Shown piece after piece: positions 6,639 to 9,720 of a stretch of DNA of 9,720 bases. Each line of letters starts with the position of its first letter. Position 1 is the first letter of the stretch. Made by a program: the position numbers and the translations under genes. Source of the stretch: Candidatus Rokuibacteriota bacterium (lineage in GTDB: Bacteria > JAUVQV01); the NCBI GenBank assembly GCA_030597995.1, contig JAUVQV010000016.1, positions 1 to 9,720 on the forward strand, written 5' to 3'. Under the pieces are notes generated by a model, which saw only the letters and a list, made by a program, of their open reading frames with translations, was not told the DNA's origin and did not search any database.

Positions 6639-7232
6639 ATGTCATTTATCAACTACGCCTCCCGGGAGATCAATTGCAAGATTGTCTACTACGGTCCCGG
6701 CCTGTGCGGCAAGACCACCAATCTCCAATATATCTACAAGAAGACCAATCCCGGCATCCGCGGCAAGATGATCTCCCTGGCCACCGAGACTGAGCGCACC
6801 CTCTTTTTCGACTTTTTACCCCTGGCCCTGGGGAGCATACGCGGCTTTAAAGTCCGTTTCCATCTCTACACTGTTCCCGGTCAGGTCTTCTACGATGCCT
6901 CGCGGAAGCTGATCCTCAAGGGGGTGGACGGAGTGGTCTTCGTGGCCGACTCCCAGGTGGAACGTATGGAGGCCAACGCCGAGAGCCTCGAGAACCTCCG
7001 GCTCAACCTCCAGGAACAGGGCTACGACCTGGACAAGCTCCCCTATGTCATCCAGTACAACAAGCGAGACCTGCCCAACATCACATCCGTCACCGAGATG
7101 AAGGTCCTCATCAACCCTGACGGACAGCCGGACTTCGAGGGGGTTGCGACTACCGGTGTCGGGGTCTTCACCACTCTGAAGTCCGTCGCCCGCCTGGTGT
7201 TGATAGAGCTCCGGCAGGGACAGGGGGGGTGA
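6639..7232 (+). CDS. mglA: Ras-like small GTPase MglA
   Basis: Bacterial Ras-family GTPase that sets cell polarity and directs motility machinery (gliding and type IV pili in Myxococcus). At 197 aa it has the normal length. Motifs: P-loop GPGLCGKT (19-26), switch I with [11 protein letters not shown] (Arg53, Thr54), the unusual G3 motif TVPGQ with Thr78 and Gln82 instead of the canonical Asp, the switch segment [13 protein letters not shown], and guanine-specificity NKRD (141-144). Residue numbers coincide with those of Myxococcus MglA. The start is ATG 6639 with GGGAGGA at 6627-6633. There is no lipid-anchor cysteine at the C terminus (ends GQGQGG). The partner MglB is immediately upstream. 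Other polarity genes such as romR or mglC are not in the window, so the downstream output (pili, gliding, secretion) is unknown. Confidence 0.96.
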   Translation: MSFINYASREINCKIVYYGPGLCGKTTNLQYIYKKTNPGIRGKMISLATETERTLFFDFLPLALGSIRGFKVRFHLYTVPGQVFYDASRKLILKGVDGVVFVADSQVERMEANAESLENLRLNLQEQGYDLDKLPYVIQYNKRDLPNITSVTEMKVLINPDGQPDFEGVATTGVGVFTTLKSVARLVLIELRQGQGG

Positions 7233-7284
7233 AGGGAACGATCCCGATTTCCGTCACCGCGGCTTTCTGCAGGGAGTCATTACC

Positions 7285-7313
7285 TTGACAGGCAAAAATC
7301 TGATGTTTATTGT
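7285..7313 (+). promoter_or_regulatory. Promoter of the tRNA-Asn gene
   Basis: A perfect TTGACA (7285-7290) lies 17 bp before TATTGT (7308-7313). The predicted start is near 7320. The sequence just after the -10 box is very GC-rich (GCGTCTGCCGCGGGCGCG), as in stable-RNA promoters subject to stringent control. That would give a leader of about 66 nt before the mature tRNA. Confidence 0.75.
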
Positions 7314-7385
7314 ATTGCGTCTGCCGCGGGCGCGTCTCGAGGGTAAAGTGCGCCCCGGCAGCGCCTGAGTCGGCGGTGAGGTTAT

Positions 7386-7461
7386 TCCCCGGTAGCTCAA
7401 CCGGCAGAGCGGGTGGCTGTTAACCACTAGGTTGTAGGTTCGAGTCCTACCCGGGGAGCCA
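7386..7461 (+). tRNA. tRNA-Asn (anticodon GTT)
   Basis: Full cloverleaf read by eye. The acceptor stem is TCCCCGG (7386-7392) with CCGGGGA (7451-7457). The D stem is GCTC/GAGC (7395-7398, 7407-7410). The anticodon stem is GGTGG/CCACT (7412-7416, 7424-7428) around loop CTGTTAA, with anticodon GTT at 7419-7421. The variable loop is AGGTT. The T stem is GTAGG/CCTAC with loop TTCGAGT. Discriminator G is followed by an encoded CCA (7459-7461). It is a single tRNA with its own promoter and terminator. Confidence 0.98.
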
Positions 7462-7468
7462 AATGTTA

Positions 7469-7507
7469 AAAAGGCTGTTTTTCTCAGGAAAAGCGGCCTT
7501 TTCTTTT
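7469..7507 (+). terminator. Strong intrinsic terminator after tRNA-Asn
   Basis: A 15-bp stem (7469-7483 with 7488-7502, including two G-U pairs) closes a TCAG loop. The 5' arm begins with AAAAGGC and the 3' arm ends in GCCTTTT, and the transcript continues with CTTTT. The A-rich 5' flank could also terminate transcription arriving from the minus-strand side. Confidence 0.92.
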
Positions 7508-7537
7508 AGGTAGGCGGTGTTCGTAACTGCCAGCAAA

Positions 7538-7678
7538 TCAAAGGGTTTCCGGTACTCCGTCACGAGACGGTCCCCATTCCACGTCGAGTTCGAGCGGATC
7601 GTAAACCTGAAAGTTCCTGTTTGGGCCATTCACCATCTTTGTCTTGTAGATGACGGAGCCTTTGCGAGAGGAGCATTG
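7538..7678 (-). pseudogene. Relic of a Y2 (IS91/IS801-type) transposase, probable
   Basis: The minus-strand frame ending at 7538 encodes a short stretch resembling the late part of Y2 rolling-circle transposases. It reads CSSRKGSVIYKTKMVNGP and then NRNFQVYDPLEL (7675 to 7586). From memory, those proteins have VIY-[RK]-[ST]-K-M followed by RNF-[EQ]-V-[FY]-DPLEF and then a conserved HIP...VRYYG segment. Here the similarity stops after PLEL and a stop codon follows 15 codons later. There is no conventional start with a ribosome-binding site: the frame before the conserved part lacks an ATG, and the internal ATG (7634-7636) would give only 32 residues. The element therefore appears truncated at both ends, directly downstream of the tRNA. 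The rest of 7508-7805 shows no gene. The family call is from recognition only and could be wrong. Confidence 0.5.
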
Positions 7679-7805
7679 AATCGTGTCGAAAGATTCAACC
7701 CAAGGATATCGCCTGCAGATCGCGAAAGTGAGTGTGGAAAATGAAAGTGCGGAGCGGGCCGATGGGGTATTGTCCTCTGTCGGCGGCGCTTCCCCCGGGA
7801 TCGGA

Positions 7806-8525
7806 CTAATAGCCGGCGAAGCTCTCGACCCGCACCTTCTCCTTCGGGCAGCCGATCTCCTCGCACAGGGCTTGCATCGTCTCCACCATCCGGGGCGGCC
7901 CAAAGATGAAGAAGATCCGCTCCAGCGGGTCGCTCACCTCTCTCAGCACCAGGTCTTTGCCGACCCTGCCGCGGAGGCAGCGGTCGTCGCTCGGCTCCTC
8001 GCGCGTCAGCGTGCAGAGAAAGCGGAAGCCGCACGAGGCCGCCTGCAGGGACTCGAGCTCCGCCCGGAAGGCGATCTCCGACTCCGTTCGGTTGGAGTAG
8101 AAGAGGACGGCATCGGTGGGCAGCTGCCGTTCCACGATGTGGTTCACGATCGAGATGACCGGGGTAATTCCTATGCCGCCAATGAGAAAACCGATCGAAC
8201 GGTAGTCGTCCCGGAAGACGCAGCGCCCCATCGGCCCCCTGAAGCTGACCTCGTCGCCCGGGCGGAGCTCCGTCAGCCTCCGGGAGAATTCGCTCTCGCT
8301 GAGCTTCTTGGTGACCTCCACGTAGTCCCTCGTCGGGGACGAGGAAAAGGAGAGGAGGTGGTTCAGTGCCCGGTTGTCCCCCCTCCCGGGGTCGAACATG
8401 AGCTGCAGGTACTGTCCAGGAAGAAAGTTTATTTTTTCTTGAAGTGCGAACCTGAAGCTCACGACCGAGGGGGTTCTCTCTATGTTTTCGAGAAAACGGC
8501 CCTTCGTCTCCAGCGTGGCGATCAT
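7806..8525 (-). CDS. FNR-type FAD/NAD(P)-binding oxidoreductase
   Basis: Soluble flavin reductase of the ferredoxin-NADP reductase superfamily, 239 aa, one FAD domain plus one NAD(P) domain and no attached iron-sulfur domain. Seen: a beta-barrel start, LPGQYLQL (35-42) as in FAD-binding FR domains, the flavin motif HLLSFSSSP (56-64) in the place of RxYS, GPMG (97-100), the nicotinamide-binding GGIGITP (116-122), and the C-terminal FGPPRM and ESFAGY. The frame extends 24 codons further upstream, but ATG at 8525 has AGAGGG 7 nt ahead (8533-8538). The gene has its own promoter and a perfect hairpin just before the ribosome-binding site. It lies 137 nt after the CMD-family gene on the same strand. 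The electron partner is not encoded in the window, so the reaction is unknown. It could be a subunit-like reductase for a ferredoxin or flavoprotein. Confidence 0.88.
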   Translation of the reverse strand: MIATLETKGRFLENIERTPSVVSFRFALQEKINFLPGQYLQLMFDPGRGDNRALNHLLSFSSSPTRDYVEVTKKLSESEFSRRLTELRPGDEVSFRGPMGRCVFRDDYRSIGFLIGGIGITPVISIVNHIVERQLPTDAVLFYSNRTESEIAFRAELESLQAASCGFRFLCTLTREEPSDDRCLRGRVGKDLVLREVSDPLERIFFIFGPPRMVETMQALCEEIGCPKEKVRVESFAGY

Positions 8526-8539
8526 CGAGTATCCCTCTC

Positions 8540-8561
8540 GGCAGGCTGACTCCAGCCTGCC
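8540..8561 (-). promoter_or_regulatory. Perfect hairpin at the predicted 5' end of the reductase mRNA
   Basis: GGCAGGCTG (8540-8548) and CAGCCTGCC (8553-8561) form a 9-bp perfect inverted repeat around a 4-nt loop. On the minus strand it begins about one base after the predicted transcription start and ends 1 nt before the AGAGGG ribosome-binding site. It has no T run, so it is not a terminator. It may be an operator, an mRNA-stabilising 5' hairpin, or a structure controlling ribosome access. Confidence 0.6.
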
Positions 8562-8568
8562 CGGTGAG

Positions 8569-8597
8569 ATTCGAGCACAGTGATCGGCCTTTGTCAA
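8569..8597 (-). promoter_or_regulatory. Promoter of the FNR-type reductase gene
   Basis: On the minus strand a perfect TTGACA (8597-8592) is followed, after 17 bp, by TCGAAT (8574-8569) preceded by TGC, an extended -10 motif. The predicted start is near 8562, 37 nt before the ATG. This gives the reductase expression independent of the upstream CMD-family gene. Confidence 0.6.
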
Positions 8598-8662
8598 AGG
8601 AGGGCTAGGCGGGACGACTTCTTGTCTTTGAGCCGCAGGGCCGGTGGACTTTTAACGGCATC

Positions 8663-8977
8663 TCATTTTTTCTTGAGGACGTCCTCGGCCCAGCTCATCG
8701 CGGCCGCGACCGTCGGAAACCCGGTGGTGTTGGTCAGCAGAAGTATCGTGTGGTAGATCTCACTCGGTTTGGCTCCCGCTTCAAGGGCCCTCCTGGTGTG
8801 CGAGTGCACCGCACCTTCCGACCTGATGGAGGCCGCGGCGGCAAGCTGGATCAAGTGGGACGTCCTCTCGTCCAGAGGTCCGGCCGCCCGCACCGCACCA
8901 CCGAGTTTGTCGAGAGCCTCCGAATATCCCTTGAATTTTCTCTTGATGCGCACGTACTGTTTCGGAAGTCGAGCCAT
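8663..8977 (-). CDS. Carboxymuconolactone decarboxylase (CMD/AhpD-like) family protein without redox cysteines
   Basis: A 104-aa single-domain protein of the CMD/AhpD-like fold, normally a homo-oligomer. The helical core is clear: LDERTSHLIQLAAAASIRSEGAVHSHTRRALEAGAKPSEIYHTILLLTNTTGFPTVAAAM. In AhpD-type peroxidases a CxxC pair sits four residues ahead of the catalytic histidine. Here, aligned on His60, those positions are Ser53 and Ala56, and the protein contains no cysteine at all. Disulfide-based hydroperoxidase chemistry is therefore not expected; a decarboxylase-like or other role is open. ATG 8977 has GGGAGG 6 nt upstream. It lies upstream of the reductase gene on the same strand, and no terminator is visible between them. 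The function is unknown beyond the family. Confidence 0.88.
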   Translation of the reverse strand: MARLPKQYVRIKRKFKGYSEALDKLGGAVRAAGPLDERTSHLIQLAAAASIRSEGAVHSHTRRALEAGAKPSEIYHTILLLTNTTGFPTVAAAMSWAEDVLKKK

Positions 8978-9084
8978 CGTGTGCCTCCCTTTGGTTAGTG
9001 GTTTTCACACATCGGACCGTCTTTTATGATACCCCAGCTTCGTTTTGGTTTCGCCTTATCTCTGGGATACGCTGTTTCTGTCTT

Positions 9085-9236
9085 ATTATCCTGGGGCTGA
9101 ACCACAAGAGTGCCCCGCTCGGCATCCGCGAGAAGGTGGCCTTCCCGGAGAAGGAGATTGGGGAACCTCTCCGAATCATCAGAGATCTTCCCAGTGGGCC
9201 AGGGAGGTGGGATTGGTGCTCGACCGGTTGCTTTGA
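9085..9236 (+). pseudogene. hemA: Broken 5' fragment of hemA (glutamyl-tRNA reductase)
   Basis: From 9085 the plus strand reads IILGLNHKSAPLGIREKVAF and continues with PEKEIGEPLRIIRDLP. This is the N-terminal end of glutamyl-tRNA reductase, the first enzyme of C5-pathway haem synthesis. Just after RDLP the match moves to another frame (REVGLVL, about 9203-9224), and the expected STCNR catalytic-cysteine motif is lost through a small deletion; that frame stops at 9234-9236. No start codon with a ribosome-binding site precedes ILGLNHK: the preceding in-frame codon is CTT. Only about 50 of some 420 residues remain, so it is non-functional, and a complete hemA should exist elsewhere in the genome. 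The rest of the 8993-9307 gap holds nothing else recognisable. Confidence 0.78.
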
Positions 9237-9307
9237 TAAGGCCTAATTTTCTCTGTGAAGCAACGTGTGCCCGTGGGGTGATCTTCCAGCTTCACGAGGC
9301 GCTCTCC

Positions 9308-9720
9308 CTAGCCCATCTCAAGTCTGAACTCTGGGGTGTCGAACCAGAAGCCGGTCCCGCTCACGGAATCGATCTCGGCCTGGACTATGGCCTGATGCCC
9401 CTCCTCGATCTCCACGAAGCGCTCGAACATCTTCTGCCCCTCGGCGTCCAGTGTCCTGACCATCTCCTGGTAGAAATTGCTCGTCTCCACCTCCACCTGG
9501 AGGGCCTTTTTGAGCAGTTCGAGTTCAGTGTCGTGTGTGCCGCCGGGCTCGGCGGCAACCCTCTCCCTGAGCTTTCTCGCTCTCTCCTCAATGACCTCGT
9601 GGGTGGGGATGGAGGTCTCGAGCTTTGCCACCGTGACCTTCCCGGTGTCCTGCCACTCCCGGAGGCGTTCACTCAGGTACTTGAGATGATGTTTCTCCTC
9701 TTCGCAGAGCGTCTTGAAGA
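9308..9720 (-). CDS. Ferritin-like diiron protein (rubrerythrin family), C-terminal part
   Basis: The minus-strand frame is open from the TAG at 9308-9310 to the window edge, so the N terminus is missing. The visible 137 residues form the last helices of a ferritin-like four-helix bundle. An ExxH motif within EEEKHHLKYL (near 9690) is on one helix. ALQVEVETSNFYQEM supplies the next iron-ligand glutamate, and EIEEGHQAIVQAEID the second ExxH. The C terminus (SGTGFWFDTPEFRLEMG) has no rubredoxin domain, so this is the stand-alone ferritin-like type rather than classical rubrerythrin. Such proteins bind a diiron centre and are linked to peroxide and oxygen defence or iron handling in anaerobes. 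A GTG at 9631 is an internal codon, not the start. The hemA relic and the CMD-family gene follow downstream. Confidence 0.88.
   Translation of the reverse strand, partial: FKTLCEEEKHHLKYLSERLREWQDTGKVTVAKLETSIPTHEVIEERARKLRERVAAEPGGTHDTELELLKKALQVEVETSNFYQEMVRTLDAEGQKMFERFVEIEEGHQAIVQAEIDSVSGTGFWFDTPEFRLEMG

Noticed and set aside
7228..7258. Stem-loop over the mglA stop codon as a terminator
   Set aside because: GGTGA/TCACC and GGGA/TCCC pair in nested fashion, but the stems are short, an 8-nt bulge separates them and no T run follows.
7683..8549. 288-residue plus-strand frame
   Set aside because: It is antisense to the well-supported reductase gene, and its sequence is compositionally typical of a shadow frame in G+C-rich DNA.
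8663..8977. AhpD-type alkylhydroperoxidase
   Set aside because: The fold fits, but both redox cysteines of the CxxC motif are absent, so peroxidase activity is not supported.
1..9720. CRISPR array, toxin-antitoxin pair, prophage or defence system
   Set aside because: No regularly spaced repeats, paired small toxin/antitoxin frames, integrase or defence-type domains were seen on either strand.

Overview
This G+C-rich window carries core bacterial genes in its first three quarters and a less orderly, partly decayed stretch in the last quarter. The gene set is DnaX/EbfC/RecR, a four-subunit ferredoxin-linked 2-oxoacid oxidoreductase, a Myxococcus-type MglB/MglA polarity pair and a ferritin-like diiron protein. 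It suggests an anaerobic or microaerobic Gram-negative bacterium of the former Deltaproteobacteria (Desulfobacterota/Myxococcota) or a neighbouring phylum. That placement is inference from gene content and from the close match of MglA and MglB to the myxobacterial proteins.

Layout: (1) 112-2810, plus strand: dnaX, ebfC (ybaB) and recR, the widespread replication/repair cluster. (2) 2940-5972, plus strand: porC-porD-porA-porB, a tightly packed operon whose product oxidatively decarboxylates a 2-oxoacid to an acyl-CoA and passes electrons to ferredoxin. (3) 6053-7232, plus strand: mglB and mglA behind their own consensus-like promoter. They encode a GTPase and its Roadblock-type regulator. (4) 7285-7507, plus strand: tRNA-Asn(GTT) with a strong promoter and a long intrinsic terminator. 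(5) About 7538-7678, minus strand: a short relic that looks like part of a Y2 (IS91/IS801-type) transposase. (6) 7806-8977, minus strand: a carboxymuconolactone-decarboxylase-like protein followed by an FNR-type FAD/NAD(P) reductase. The reductase has its own promoter and a perfect hairpin at the predicted mRNA 5' end. (7) 9085-9236, plus strand: a broken 5' fragment of hemA. (8) 9308-9720, minus strand: the C-terminal part of a ferritin-like diiron protein that runs off the window.

The four Por subunits form one enzyme: alpha and beta hold the thiamine diphosphate site, delta carries two [4Fe-4S] clusters and gamma completes the CoA-dependent complex. MglB is expected to act as the GTPase-activating partner of MglA. 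The three minus-strand redox genes may contribute to oxygen or redox tolerance, but that is only suggested by proximity.

I found no clearly new biological system. The most interesting signal is near the 3' end of dnaX: a run of nine A residues two bases after a perfect 6-bp RNA hairpin, an arrangement that could cause transcriptional slippage. Other points worth checking are the promoter/hairpin arrangement ahead of the reductase gene and the two gene relics around the tRNA and redox genes.
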